A stretch of DNA of 64,000 nucleotides from Aestuariivivens sediminicola (GTDB lineage: Bacteria > Bacteroidota > Bacteroidia > Flavobacteriales > Flavobacteriaceae): assembly GCF_022662015.1 (NCBI RefSeq), contig NZ_JAKMCM010000003.1, positions 310,001 through 374,000 on the forward strand. The letters run 5' to 3'. A program made the translations under genes and the position numbers. Below the pieces are notes generated by a model. The model did no database searches and was not told the origin of the DNA. It was given only the letters and a program-made list of their open reading frames with translations. Below are positions 8,920 through 16,816 of the stretch, piece after piece. How positions within the stretch are numbered: the stretch's first letter is position 1; the number at the start of each line of letters is the position of its first letter.

Positions 8920-9885
8920 ATGATTAACACATTGAGAGCTAAATTTCTGGGTGCCATACAGAATAAAAAAATCAACATTTTTTTATTGTTCTTGATTTTA
9001 TCTTTCATCATATTAATTTTCACCAAGCTTTCTAAGACCTATACGAATACAATAGCATTTAAAATCAAACGCGTTAATGTGCCGGAAGAAAGAGTAGTTT
9101 TGAATACTTCTGATTCGACTTTAAATATGACATTAAGTACGCATGGATTTAAATGGTTGAGCTATTATTTTAACAGACCAGAGATAATCATAGATTTTTC
9201 AAAAGATGTCATCGAAAGTAGTTCAAAATATATTTGGACCAGGAATAAGGCGCGCTTATTTAACACTAGTACATTCACAAATCAAGTTAAAATCATTGCG
9301 GTTTACCCGGATACCTTATATTTTACATTTGATGTGAATTCCATCAGAAAAATACCGGTAGAGTTAAGACAAAATATTTCGTTTAGTCCAGGATATGATA
9401 GTTTTAGTGGGTTTTTGATTAGCCCGGATTCCATTAAAGTTGTAGGGCCAGAGCATGTTATAGATACAATTAACGCAATAGAAACTGAAATGGTTTCATT
9501 AAAAGATGTCAAATCCAATATTGACATCACCGTAAAATTAGATTTGCCCAAATCATTAAAAGAGGTACGCTATACAAATTCAGATGTAAATTTGAATGCC
9601 GAGGTAGAACGGTTTACTGAAGGGAATTTAAAAATTCCAATAACTGTTATTAACACTCCGGATGATTTGAAATTAAATTATTTTCCAAAAGAGGTTACAA
9701 TATCTTTTTATACCAGTTTAAATCAATTTAATTTGGTTAAACCGAATGATTTTAGAGTAATCTGTGATTATAGTAAGTTAAATAGTGAGGGCTCTTTTTT
9801 TATTCCCGAGATTGTGAAAACTTCTGAGCATGTGAAAAGTGTAAAAATTAATAATCAACGCGTTGAAATTATTATTTTAGAATGA
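8920..9885 (+). CDS. YbbR-like domain protein
   Basis: This 321-residue protein has one N-terminal membrane segment (about 19-38: INIFLLFLILSFIILIFTKL) followed by an extracytoplasmic region built of YbbR-like beta domains. Seen: VPVELRQNISFSPGYDSFSG-type text (IPVELRQNISF) and ISPDSIKVVGPEHVID, the repeat signature of this family. In other bacteria YbbR/CdaR proteins bind and modulate the DacA diadenylate cyclase, but dacA is not adjacent here, so that role is not claimed. The stop overlaps coaE by 4 bases (ATGA). Confidence 0.8.
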   Translation: MINTLRAKFLGAIQNKKINIFLLFLILSFIILIFTKLSKTYTNTIAFKIKRVNVPEERVVLNTSDSTLNMTLSTHGFKWLSYYFNRPEIIIDFSKDVIESSSKYIWTRNKARLFNTSTFTNQVKIIAVYPDTLYFTFDVNSIRKIPVELRQNISFSPGYDSFSGFLISPDSIKVVGPEHVIDTINAIETEMVSLKDVKSNIDITVKLDLPKSLKEVRYTNSDVNLNAEVERFTEGNLKIPITVINTPDDLKLNYFPKEVTISFYTSLNQFNLVKPNDFRVICDYSKLNSEGSFFIPEIVKTSEHVKSVKINNQRVEIIILE

Positions 9886-10469
9886 TTATTGTCGGACTAA
9901 CAGGTGGAATAGGAAGTGGTAAATCTACTGTCGCAAATGCCTTTAATGCTTTGGGTATTCCTGTTTATATCGCAGATGAGGAGGCAAAAAGACTCATGAA
10001 TAAATCCCAAGTCATAAAACGGCAGCTCATTGGTTTGTTTGGGGAGGAAGTTTATACAAAGGAAGGTTTAAACAGGTCTTTTATTGCCAATATTATATTT
10101 AAGAATAAATCCTTATTAAATAAAATTAATGACATAGTACACCCGGAAGTAGCCAAACATTTTAAAAAATGGGTTAAAGCTCAAAATGGGCCGTATGTTG
10201 TAAAGGAAGCAGCCATTTTGTTTGAAAATAATGGGTATAAGGCATGCGATTACGTCATTACCGTAACTGCTCCAAAAGATGTAAAAATGCAGCGCCTGTT
10301 GTCTCGAGATAAGACTTCTATCGAGAGAATTGAAGCCATAATGCAAAATCAATGGCACGATGAAGATCGAATACCTTTGTCTGATTTTGTGATTGAAAAT
10401 ACAGATTTGGAAAATACAAAAAAGCAAGTTTTAAATATTCATCATAAAATTCTTGAAAGAATTAGGTGA
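9882..10469 (+). CDS. coaE: Dephospho-CoA kinase
   Basis: CoaE phosphorylates the 3'-OH of the dephospho-CoA ribose, the last step of CoA synthesis. Seen: P-loop GLTGGIGSGKST (5-16), IYIADEEAK-type motif (VYIADEEAKRLM), the HP motif in DIVHPEVAKHF, and the lid residues in KMQRLLSRDKTS. The 195 residues match the family. It overlaps the YbbR gene by 4 bases and ends the GT2-ybbR-coaE unit. coaBC is elsewhere in the window (2974-4185). Confidence 0.96.
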   Translation: MIIVGLTGGIGSGKSTVANAFNALGIPVYIADEEAKRLMNKSQVIKRQLIGLFGEEVYTKEGLNRSFIANIIFKNKSLLNKINDIVHPEVAKHFKKWVKAQNGPYVVKEAAILFENNGYKACDYVITVTAPKDVKMQRLLSRDKTSIERIEAIMQNQWHDEDRIPLSDFVIENTDLENTKKQVLNIHHKILERIR

Positions 10470-10479
10470 CAGCCAAATT

Positions 10480-10542
10480 TTAACATTTTTGTTAACATTA
10501 GGTTAAATGGTAACTTTTCTAAATGTTAAAATGTTAAATTTG
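10480..10542 (+). promoter_or_regulatory. Repeated TTAACA/TGTTAA boxes and -7 box before the kinase gene
   Basis: TTAACA occurs at 10480-10485 and 10492-10497 (12-base period). Its reverse complement TGTTAA occurs at 10524-10529 and 10532-10537. The last copy overlaps the -7 box TAAATTTG (10535-10542), which ends 4 bases before the ATG. Paired TTAACA hexamers resemble OmpR/PhoP-family sites, so autoregulation by the downstream response regulator is plausible (inference). Confidence 0.5.
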
Positions 10543-10546
10543 ACTA

Positions 10547-12121
10547 ATGAGCAGGAGAATATTTAGCCTATTGGTTCTATTAATGAGTTTGTCTCTTATA
10601 GGAATTATATTTGTTCAGGCTTACTATATTAAAGGGTCCGTAAAAAATGAAGAAAACAGGTTTAAATTTAAAGTGCAAACCGTTTTGGCCAATGTATCTA
10701 ACCAAATTCAAGATGATGAATTGGCTACCTATTTTGAGAAATATCAGAATTTGATAAGTGAAAAAAAAGAGGCCGATTCTGTATCTGTATCACAATTATT
10801 CATTTATCAACAAAACAACAATACCAAACAAGCACTTATTTACAAAAGTGGTGTTTTGGAAGATAATTACAAGTTATCTTCATCGCTCTTTGACATTGGT
10901 TTAGATAGTATTAACATCCAAAGCATTTTTGGAAGTTCAAATGCTGAGATATATGAAAACATCGAATTTTCTGAGTCTAACACTAATCAGGCACCTATTT
11001 TAAGTATCATAAATAGTGGGAGTTTAAATGAGGCACAAAAATTAAGTTTTGAGAAAAATTTTAAGGCAATTTCAAAACGAACACCCATTCACAAGCGTGT
11101 TTCGAAGGAGAAAATAGCCGATTTGCTCTCAAAAAAATTAAAAGAGAATGATATAGACATAGATTACGAATTTGCCATATATAGTAACGATTTGGCAACT
11201 AAAGTACAAAGTGACAATTTTGAATTTGATAAAACTTCTGCATATAACATTCCTATGTTTTATGATGAAAATAATGTGAGTAATTATAAGCTCTATGTAA
11301 ACTTTCCTGATGATAAAAAGTTTATTTTATCTTCAGTAATTGGAATGATCTTATTGTCCGTTGTATTCACATCGGTGATAATTATTGCTTATTCAAGTGC
11401 CCTATTTCAATTGGTAAAGCAACGTAAGATTTCCCAGATTAAAACGGACTTTATTAATAATATGACACATGAGTTTAAAACTCCAATTGCCACTATAAAC
11501 TTAGCTTTGGATGCAATTAAGAATCCGAAAATAATCGTCGACAGGGAAAAAGTATTACGTTATCTCAACATGATCAAGGATGAAAATAAGCGTATGCATG
11601 CACAGGTTGAAAATGTACTTAGAATATCTAAACTTGAGAAAAACGAACTCAACATTAGTAAGGACAGGGTTAATTTACACGACTTAGTTGTAGATGCTAT
11701 AACTCATGTCGAGCTTATAATAGAAAACAGGAAAGGTTATATCAAGACTTTTCTGGAGGCTGATGAGTCCTCGATATTAGCTAATGAGACACATTTTACC
11801 AATGTGATAGTTAATATTTTAGACAATGCGATTAAATATTCGCCTGATTCTCCGGAAATAGAGGTATACACCGAGAATGTGGGAACAAATATTTTATTAA
11901 AAATAAAAGATCATGGCAGTGGAATGAGCAAAGCTGCCGCCAAACGTGTATTTGAGAAATTTTATCGAGAACACACGGGAAATATACATAATGTTAAGGG
12001 ACATGGCTTGGGTTTAGCTTATGTTAAGCGTATTGTCGAAGACCATCAAGGTCATGTTTCTGTCGAAACAGAGAAAGATAAAGGAAGTACATTTATTATT
12101 AAACTTCCTATAATAACATAA
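10547..12121 (+). CDS. Membrane sensor histidine kinase (RprX-like)
   Basis: This 524-residue kinase has a TM helix at about 5-26, an extracytoplasmic sensor region of about 230 residues, and a second TM at about 260-285. The HisKA domain follows with phospho-acceptor His308 in NNMTHEFKTPIATI, then a HATPase domain (NILDNAIKYS N-box, KDHGSGM G1 box, GHGLGLAYVKRIVE G2 box). The response regulator starts 2 bases after its stop. Size and architecture resemble Bacteroides RprX; orthology is not proven. The sensed signal is unknown. Confidence 0.9.
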   Translation: MSRRIFSLLVLLMSLSLIGIIFVQAYYIKGSVKNEENRFKFKVQTVLANVSNQIQDDELATYFEKYQNLISEKKEADSVSVSQLFIYQQNNNTKQALIYKSGVLEDNYKLSSSLFDIGLDSINIQSIFGSSNAEIYENIEFSESNTNQAPILSIINSGSLNEAQKLSFEKNFKAISKRTPIHKRVSKEKIADLLSKKLKENDIDIDYEFAIYSNDLATKVQSDNFEFDKTSAYNIPMFYDENNVSNYKLYVNFPDDKKFILSSVIGMILLSVVFTSVIIIAYSSALFQLVKQRKISQIKTDFINNMTHEFKTPIATINLALDAIKNPKIIVDREKVLRYLNMIKDENKRMHAQVENVLRISKLEKNELNISKDRVNLHDLVVDAITHVELIIENRKGYIKTFLEADESSILANETHFTNVIVNILDNAIKYSPDSPEIEVYTENVGTNILLKIKDHGSGMSKAAAKRVFEKFYREHTGNIHNVKGHGLGLAYVKRIVEDHQGHVSVETEKDKGSTFIIKLPIIT

Positions 12122-12123
12122 TT

Positions 12124-12828
12124 ATGGAAGAAGTAAACAAGAAAATTTTATTAGTTGAAGACGATCCCAACTTTGGTACGGTACTGAAGGATTATTTAAT
12201 GATGAACGATTATGATGTGGTTCATGCCAAAAATGGTATGGAAGGATTTGAAAAATTTAAAAAGGACGATTATGACTTATGTATATTAGATGTAATGATG
12301 CCTTATAAAGATGGCTTCACCCTCGCCAAAGAAATTCGTGAAAAGAATTCTGATGTACCAATCGTATTCCTAACGGCCAAAGCAATGAAGGAAGATGTGC
12401 TTAAAGGGTATAAGGTGGGAGCCGATGATTATTTAAATAAACCATTTGATAGTGAGGTTTTATTAATGAAAATAAAAGCCATCATGCAGCGAAAAGCTAC
12501 GGAGACTATTTCTGATAGCAAACAGTTTGAATTTAAGATTGGTCGATTTGATTTAAACTCAAAACTCCGTTTTCTTCGTTTCGATGGAGGTGAACCGATT
12601 AAATTGTCACCAAAGGAAAATGAACTCTTACGATTGTTGGCATTGCATGAAAATGATTTAATGCCTCGTGAATTAGCACTTACTAAAATATGGCGCGATG
12701 ATAATTATTTTACATCGCGAAGTATGGACGTCTATATTGCTAAACTTCGCAAATATTTAAAACCCGATGAAAAGGTAGAAATCCTTAATATTCATGGTGA
12801 AGGATTTAGATTGGTAATTAATGATTGA
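12124..12828 (+). CDS. OmpR-family response regulator (RprY-like)
   Basis: This 234-residue regulator has a receiver domain (about 7-120) with acidic pocket EDD (12-14), phospho-acceptor Asp56 (CILDVMMP), Thr in FLTAKA and Lys in NKPFD. A winged-helix DNA-binding domain follows (about 135-232; LSPKENELLRLLALHENDLM and SMDVYIAKLRKYL). It is the partner of the upstream kinase, with 2 bases between the genes. The repeated hexamers at 10480-10537 are a candidate binding site. Targets are unknown. Confidence 0.93.
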   Translation: MEEVNKKILLVEDDPNFGTVLKDYLMMNDYDVVHAKNGMEGFEKFKKDDYDLCILDVMMPYKDGFTLAKEIREKNSDVPIVFLTAKAMKEDVLKGYKVGADDYLNKPFDSEVLLMKIKAIMQRKATETISDSKQFEFKIGRFDLNSKLRFLRFDGGEPIKLSPKENELLRLLALHENDLMPRELALTKIWRDDNYFTSRSMDVYIAKLRKYLKPDEKVEILNIHGEGFRLVIND

Positions 12829-12894
12829 GTAATACGTTATTACTAAAATTAAATCCATATTTAAAAAGGAATTCAATAGCATTTCTATAAATAA

Positions 12895-12926
12895 CAAAAC
12901 AGCAAGCTAAAGAGTTTGCTGTTTTG
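12895..12926. terminator. Bidirectional terminator between response regulator and dapD
   Basis: An 11-bp stem CAAAACAGCAA (12895-12905) pairs with TTGCTGTTTTG (12916-12926). It lies in the convergent gap between the regulator and dapD and could serve either strand. Confidence 0.75.
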
Positions 12927-12963
12927 GTTATTGAAAGTTCTAAAAGAATAACTTCTTAATAAG

Positions 12964-13779
12964 CTATACTGCTACATCGTGTTCGCGCAGTGCCTCGTTT
13001 AAAGAGGTCTTTTTATTTGTACTCTCTTTCCGTATACCAATAATAAGGGCGCAGGGTACGTTATAGTTTCCAGCCGGGAAGGATTTCGTGTAGCTTCCGG
13101 GAATAACTACGGAACGAGCAGGAACACGACCCTTTAATTCAACAGGAGTGTTGCCTGTCACATCAATTATCTTTGTAGATGCCGTTAATACCACATTGGC
13201 GCCTAATACAGCCTCAGTTTCTACGCGAACCCCTTCAACTACGATACAGCGGGAGCCAATAAATGCATTATCTTCAATAATTACGGGAGCAGCCTGTAAT
13301 GGTTCCAATACACCACCAAGGCCAACACCACCAGAAAGGTGTACATTCTTGCCAACTTGAGCACAGCTGCCAACGGTAGCCCAGGTATCTACCATAGTAC
13401 CTTCATCTACATATGCACCAATATTCACATAACTAGGCATTAAAATAGTACCCTTGGAGATATAGGAACCATGTCTGGCTACGGCATGAGGAACCACTCG
13501 AATCCCTTTTTGGGCATAACCTTTCTTCAATGGAATTTTATCGTGAAATTCTAATGGCCCGGCTTCAATAGTTTCCATTTTCTGTATTGGAAAATATAAA
13601 ACAACAGCTTTTTTCACCCATTCATTGACTTGCCAACCATCTGCCGTGGGCTCGGCAACACGTAATTCTCCCTTATCAAGTAAGTCGATAACACGTTTAA
13701 TGGCACCTGTTGTCTTTACATCATGTAAAAGCGATCGGTCTTCCCAGGCCTGTTCTATAATTTGTTGTAAATCTGTCAT
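12964..13779 (-). CDS. dapD: Tetrahydrodipicolinate N-succinyltransferase
   Basis: DapD transfers succinate from succinyl-CoA to tetrahydrodipicolinate in the succinylase branch of lysine/DAP synthesis. The 271 residues match the family (E. coli 274). A left-handed beta-helix of hexapeptide repeats covers about 100-230 (GTILMPSYVNIGAYVDEGTM, VGKNVHLSGGVGLGGVLEP). The N-terminal helical domain begins TDLQQIIEQAWEDR. It is convergent with the two-component operon and has its own -7 box at 13797-13804. Confidence 0.97.
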   Translation of the reverse strand: MTDLQQIIEQAWEDRSLLHDVKTTGAIKRVIDLLDKGELRVAEPTADGWQVNEWVKKAVVLYFPIQKMETIEAGPLEFHDKIPLKKGYAQKGIRVVPHAVARHGSYISKGTILMPSYVNIGAYVDEGTMVDTWATVGSCAQVGKNVHLSGGVGLGGVLEPLQAAPVIIEDNAFIGSRCIVVEGVRVETEAVLGANVVLTASTKIIDVTGNTPVELKGRVPARSVVIPGSYTKSFPAGNYNVPCALIIGIRKESTNKKTSLNEALREHDVAV

Positions 13780-13796
13780 TAGTCATTAAATTTTGA

Positions 13797-13804
13797 CAAA
13801 TATA
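13797..13804 (-). promoter_or_regulatory. -7 promoter box for dapD
   Basis: TATATTTG on the minus strand (TAnnTTTG), 17 bases before the dapD ATG. Confidence 0.55.
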
Positions 13805-13956
13805 ACTTCTAAGTATTTAAAAATAGAATTTTGAACGTACTATATGGGTTTAAAAGTTGACAAAAATTTAAGGGATAAAATGGGGATTTCGCAATACTAA
13901 TTCTTCGTTTTTTCCTTTGAGTGGAATTACTTTTAAGATGAAGTGCAATTTACCTG

Positions 13957-14003
13957 TCAGTTGGTCGGTAAATTGGTGTTATTCATCAGTTAATCGGTAG
14001 AAA
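13957..14003. repeat. Direct repeats TCAGTTnnTCGGTA, 29-base period
   Basis: TCAGTTGGTCGGTA (13957-13970) is repeated as TCAGTTAATCGGTA (13986-13999), 12 of 14 identical, with 29 bases between starts. The first nine bases of each copy fit the published LytTR half-site pattern, though the usual period is shorter. It could be a regulator site for the gene at 14111 (inference). Confidence 0.4.
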
Positions 14004-14077
14004 TCATCACATTTTCTAATAATCGAAAATACTAAATACTACAACTAATTTTTTACACTTTTGGTGAATACCCGCCC

Positions 14078-14085
14078 TATATTTG
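14078..14085 (+). promoter_or_regulatory. -7 promoter box for the small exported protein
   Basis: TATATTTG matches TAnnTTTG, 25 bases before the ATG at 14111. A TTG lies 14 bases upstream, which is a short spacing. Confidence 0.5.
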
Positions 14086-14110
14086 AATCAGAAATCAAAA
14101 CCCAAATCTG

Positions 14111-14368
14111 ATGAAAACTTTATTTATAACTTTAACTTTAGTACTTTCTTTTACGTTATCAAACGCTCAGAGTAATGTAGAGACTACAACTGAAGCAGCT
14201 CAAGAAGTTGTAACGCCTTCAACAGATAATACAGTAGAAATTGATACTACAAAATTAAATGAAGCTATTTCTAAAACCAGTGATATCAAAAATTACTTAA
14301 ATATGGAGCGTAAGGTTGACAACATTAAACTGGTTTTTCCTAAAATACACAGACGTAAAATCGCATAA
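14111..14368 (+). CDS. Small exported hypothetical protein
   Basis: An 85-residue product starts with a clear signal peptide (MKTLFITLTLVLSFTLSNA, cleavage likely before QSN). The mature part of about 65 residues has a Thr/Glu-rich stretch and a basic C terminus (FPKIHRRKIA). I do not recognise a family. Coding support comes from the signal peptide, the -7 box upstream and a terminator just downstream, which together make it a complete single-gene unit. Confidence 0.7.
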   Translation: MKTLFITLTLVLSFTLSNAQSNVETTTEAAQEVVTPSTDNTVEIDTTKLNEAISKTSDIKNYLNMERKVDNIKLVFPKIHRRKIA

Positions 14369-14411
14369 GCTATAATTCATATTCAAATATTAATAAGGTT
14401 AACTATTGATT

Positions 14412-14442
14412 AAAGACCATCTCCTAAAGATGGTCTTTTTTA
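14412..14442 (+). terminator. Rho-independent terminator
   Basis: 10-bp stem AAAGACCATC/GATGGTCTTT (14412-14421 with 14429-14438), 7-base loop, T-run. It ends the 14111-14368 gene. Confidence 0.9.
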
Positions 14443-14452
14443 CTTTTATCAT

Positions 14453-14460
14453 TATTTTTG
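14453..14460 (+). promoter_or_regulatory. -7 promoter box for ruvX
   Basis: TATTTTTG fits TAnnTTTG and lies just after the preceding terminator, 14 bases before the ruvX ATG. Confidence 0.5.
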
Positions 14461-14474
14461 AATTTTAAAATCCA

Positions 14475-14894
14475 ATGGGACGCATATTAGCTTTAGATTA
14501 TGGCTTAAAAAGAACCGGTATCGCGGTTACTGATGAATTGCAGATTATTGCATCCGGATTAACGACCGTTAATACCACGGACTTGATTTCTTTTTTAACG
14601 AAGTATTTGGAAAATGAGACTGTTGATTTGTTTCTGATCGGAGAGCCCAGGCAAATGAATTACACGGTTTCTCAAAGTGAAATCCATATTCTGCAATTTA
14701 TAAAACAATTAACTACAGAATTTCCGAATATCCCCATTAAGCGCATTGATGAACGATTTACCTCAAAATTGGCCTTTCAGACAATGATTGACGGTGGACT
14801 AAAGAAGAATCAACGTAAAAACAAAGCACTAATAGATAAAATTAGTGCTACAATTATTTTACAAAGTTATTTGTATTCAAAAAATACGGAATAA
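14475..14894 (+). CDS. ruvX: Putative pre-16S rRNA nuclease / Holliday junction resolvase-like (YqgF)
   Basis: This 139-residue RNase H-fold protein of the YqgF/RuvX family takes part in pre-16S rRNA 5' end processing and was earlier named a Holliday junction resolvase. Seen: MGRILALDYGLKRTGIAVTD with the first catalytic Asp, LFLIGEPRQMN, and IPIKRIDERFTSKLA followed by KKNQRKNKALIDKISATIIL. Length is normal. It has its own promoter, and def follows after one intervening T9SS-cargo gene. High confidence in family. Confidence 0.93.
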   Translation: MGRILALDYGLKRTGIAVTDELQIIASGLTTVNTTDLISFLTKYLENETVDLFLIGEPRQMNYTVSQSEIHILQFIKQLTTEFPNIPIKRIDERFTSKLAFQTMIDGGLKKNQRKNKALIDKISATIILQSYLYSKNTE

Positions 14895-14952
14895 AATTAG
14901 ATAGATGTAAAATTTTGTTTAATTTTAATCGTCGAACTTTATTTACCAACCT

Positions 14953-15522
14953 ATGAAACACTTTTACCTACTACTTATTTTTTTTGGAATTAATTTAATT
15001 TCTGGACAGGTTTGCCCCGATAAGGGATTCGCTTCTGGAAATTTAGTTTATTTTATTGATGACGACAATATGTTCAACTGTGGTGATTGGCCTATAAACA
15101 TTACTGTTGATGGTATTAATTATGTACGTACACAGTGCACAACAGATTTGTTGACGTACGAAACTAGTGACACTCCAATTCCTGATAATGCGGCCTTCAC
15201 TGCAGATTTTGGTGGAACCATTGGTACTTGTGACTTCGAAGCTGATGGAACTTTACCAATAGAAGAATTTATTTTAAATAAGGTACTTCAGGTTTATCCC
15301 AATCCTTTACGATATGGAAATGATATAACCTTATCCTTTGGATCACCTACTAATGCTGAGATTAGTTTGTATAACGTTACCGGCAGAAAGGCATTAGAGT
15401 TGACAATTGAAGATAGTGCAAGTAAGAATATTGACCTTTCAAGTTTATCAAACGGTGTTTACATGCTTAAAATAGCAAAAGGAGACGCCATGGTAACGAG
15501 GAAAATAGTTATCATGAAGTAA
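14953..15522 (+). CDS. Secreted protein with type IX sorting domain
   Basis: This 189-residue protein has an N-terminal signal peptide (MKHFYLLLIFFGINLISGQ). Its mature region of about 85 residues has four Cys that may form disulfides (VCPDKG, FNCGDW, RTQCTT, GTCDFE). The C-terminal Por-secretion/T9SS type A sorting domain (about 112-189) shows LQVYPNPL, ISLYNVTGRKALELTI and SNGVYMLKIAKGDAMVTRKI. It should be exported through the inner membrane by Sec, then through T9SS. Cargo function is not recognised. Confidence 0.85.
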   Translation: MKHFYLLLIFFGINLISGQVCPDKGFASGNLVYFIDDDNMFNCGDWPINITVDGINYVRTQCTTDLLTYETSDTPIPDNAAFTADFGGTIGTCDFEADGTLPIEEFILNKVLQVYPNPLRYGNDITLSFGSPTNAEISLYNVTGRKALELTIEDSASKNIDLSSLSNGVYMLKIAKGDAMVTRKIVIMK

Positions 15523-15542
15523 TACTTTTACCCTAAAAAAAG

Positions 15543-15573
15543 AAACTCCTTTTAAATAAAGGAGTTTTTTTTT
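15543..15573 (+). terminator. Rho-independent terminator after the T9SS cargo gene
   Basis: 10-bp stem AAACTCCTTT/AAAGGAGTTT (15543-15552 with 15558-15567), short loop, followed by a run of T. Confidence 0.88.
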
Positions 15574-15604
15574 GCTTATTTATTTCTATCCGTTGGAAGA
15601 GTTG

Positions 15605-15612
15605 TATTTTTG
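15605..15612 (+). promoter_or_regulatory. -7 promoter box for def
   Basis: TATTTTTG fits TAnnTTTG and lies 25 bases before the chosen def ATG. Its position supports the short start of def over the longer reading from 15572. Confidence 0.55.
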
Positions 15613-15637
15613 CTTCATTAAATGTATATCAATAAAA

Positions 15638-16228
15638 ATGATTTTACCAATTGTAGCCTATGGTGATCCTGTATTGAAGAAAAAGGCAATCGACATAACC
15701 AAAGATTACCCGAACTTAGATGTTCTTATAGCGAATATGTTCGAAACGATGTATAACGCTTATGGCGTCGGTTTGGCCGCACCTCAGATCGGCTTGCCCA
15801 TTCGATTATTTTTGGTGGATACAGCTCCATTTGCAGAGGATGAGGCCTTTTCTGCGGAGGAGGCAAATGCTTTAAAGGATTTCAAACGTGTTTTTATCAA
15901 TGCGAAAATAACCGACGAAGCGGGGGAGGAATGGGCCTTTAATGAAGGCTGTTTAAGTATTCCGGATATTAGGGAAGACGTCTCAAGACATCCTGCTATT
16001 ACTGTGGAGTACTTTGATGAGAACTTTAATTTACATCGAGAATCATTTGATGGTTTGATAGCTCGTGTAATTCAACATGAATACGATCATATTGAAGGGA
16101 TATTATTTACAGATAAGTTGTCCGGTTTCAAGAAAAGATTGTTAAAGGGTAAACTCGCCAATATTTCAAAAGGTAAAATAAAGGTGGATTATAAGATGAA
16201 GTTCCCTAATGAAAAAAAGAAAAGATAA
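15638..16228 (+). CDS. def: Peptide deformylase
   Basis: Def removes the formyl group from nascent N-terminal Met using a metal-bound water. All three motifs are present: GVGLAAPQIG, EGCLSIP (metal Cys) and QHEYDH (two metal His plus catalytic Glu). The ATG at 15638 (MILPIVAYGDP) is chosen because this is the family N terminus and the -7 box at 15605-15612 lies inside the longer frame that starts at 15572. The product is 196 residues. DUF5606 follows after 53 bases with its own promoter. Confidence 0.96.
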   Translation: MILPIVAYGDPVLKKKAIDITKDYPNLDVLIANMFETMYNAYGVGLAAPQIGLPIRLFLVDTAPFAEDEAFSAEEANALKDFKRVFINAKITDEAGEEWAFNEGCLSIPDIREDVSRHPAITVEYFDENFNLHRESFDGLIARVIQHEYDHIEGILFTDKLSGFKKRLLKGKLANISKGKIKVDYKMKFPNEKKKR

Positions 16229-16230
16229 CA

Positions 16231-16261
16231 TTTGTTTTGGATTGATAAACAAATATATTTG
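16231..16261 (+). promoter_or_regulatory. Full Bacteroidota promoter before DUF5606
   Basis: TTTG (16231-16234), a 19-base spacer, and TATATTTG (16254-16261) match the Bacteroidota consensus TTTG-N19-21-TAnnTTTG exactly. The ATG at 16282 follows after 20 bases. Confidence 0.7.
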
Positions 16262-16281
16262 TGCCCTTTCAACACGAAATT

Positions 16282-16716
16282 ATGAGTTTAGAAAAAATAT
16301 TATCAATTTCTGGAAGACCTGGTTTATACAGGTTAATAACACAAACAAGGGGAGGTTTTGTGGCGGAGTCTTTAATCGACAGAAAGAGGCTTTCCGTAAG
16401 AATTCAACAAAATGTCAGTTTACTCAGTGAAATAGCCATTTATACTTTATCAGAAGAGATTCCCCTTCTGGACGTTTTTAATAAAATAAAAACTAAGGAA
16501 AATGGAGAACAGGCTAGTGTCAGGGCGAGTGATTCCCGGGATAAATTGGAGGCATATTTCTTTGATATATTACCGGATTATGATGAAGACCGGGTGTATC
16601 CCAGCGATATTAAAAAGGTTATTCAGTGGTATAATTTATTGCAAGAGCAAAATTTGCTGGATGATTTAGATGCTAAGAATAGTGATAAACCAGATTCGTC
16701 TGAAGAAGAAGAATAG
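16282..16716 (+). CDS. DUF5606 family protein
   Basis: This 144-residue cytoplasmic protein begins MSLEKILSISGRPGLYRLIT, the start of the flavobacterial DUF5606 family. The first 70 residues look like a small beta-rich domain (GGFVAESLIDRKRLSVRI); the C-terminal tail is acidic (DDLDAKNSDKPDSSEEEE). The start at 16282 is preferred to the GTG at 16261 because the latter lies inside the -7 promoter box. A conserved place after def suggests a translation-linked role, which is inference only. Confidence 0.85.
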   Translation: MSLEKILSISGRPGLYRLITQTRGGFVAESLIDRKRLSVRIQQNVSLLSEIAIYTLSEEIPLLDVFNKIKTKENGEQASVRASDSRDKLEAYFFDILPDYDEDRVYPSDIKKVIQWYNLLQEQNLLDDLDAKNSDKPDSSEEEE

Positions 16717-16722
16717 TTAAAT

Positions 16723-16748
16723 AAAGACCTCCTTTGGAGGTTTTTTTA
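16723..16748 (+). terminator. Rho-independent terminator after DUF5606
   Basis: 6-bp GC-rich stem ACCTCC/GGAGGT (16727-16732 with 16736-16741), TTT loop and a long T-run. Confidence 0.88.
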
Positions 16749-16816
16749 TGGGCTGATGTAAGTTAGGATAGAACCTATCGACCAAAATGCTGATTAACCC
16801 GTGCACTCCGTTCGCC

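Larger units (their letters stand above)
13780..14110. other. 331-base intergenic region between dapD and the small exported protein
   Basis: The divergent gap carries the dapD -7 box (13797-13804), a pair of direct repeats (13957-14003) and a forward -7 box (14078-14085). I see no coding potential, hairpin with a T-run, or RNA gene here. Confidence 0.6.

Noticed and set aside
15572-15637. Longer def start at 15572
   Set aside because: It would place the -7 box inside the gene and add residues before the MILPIVAYGDP family start.
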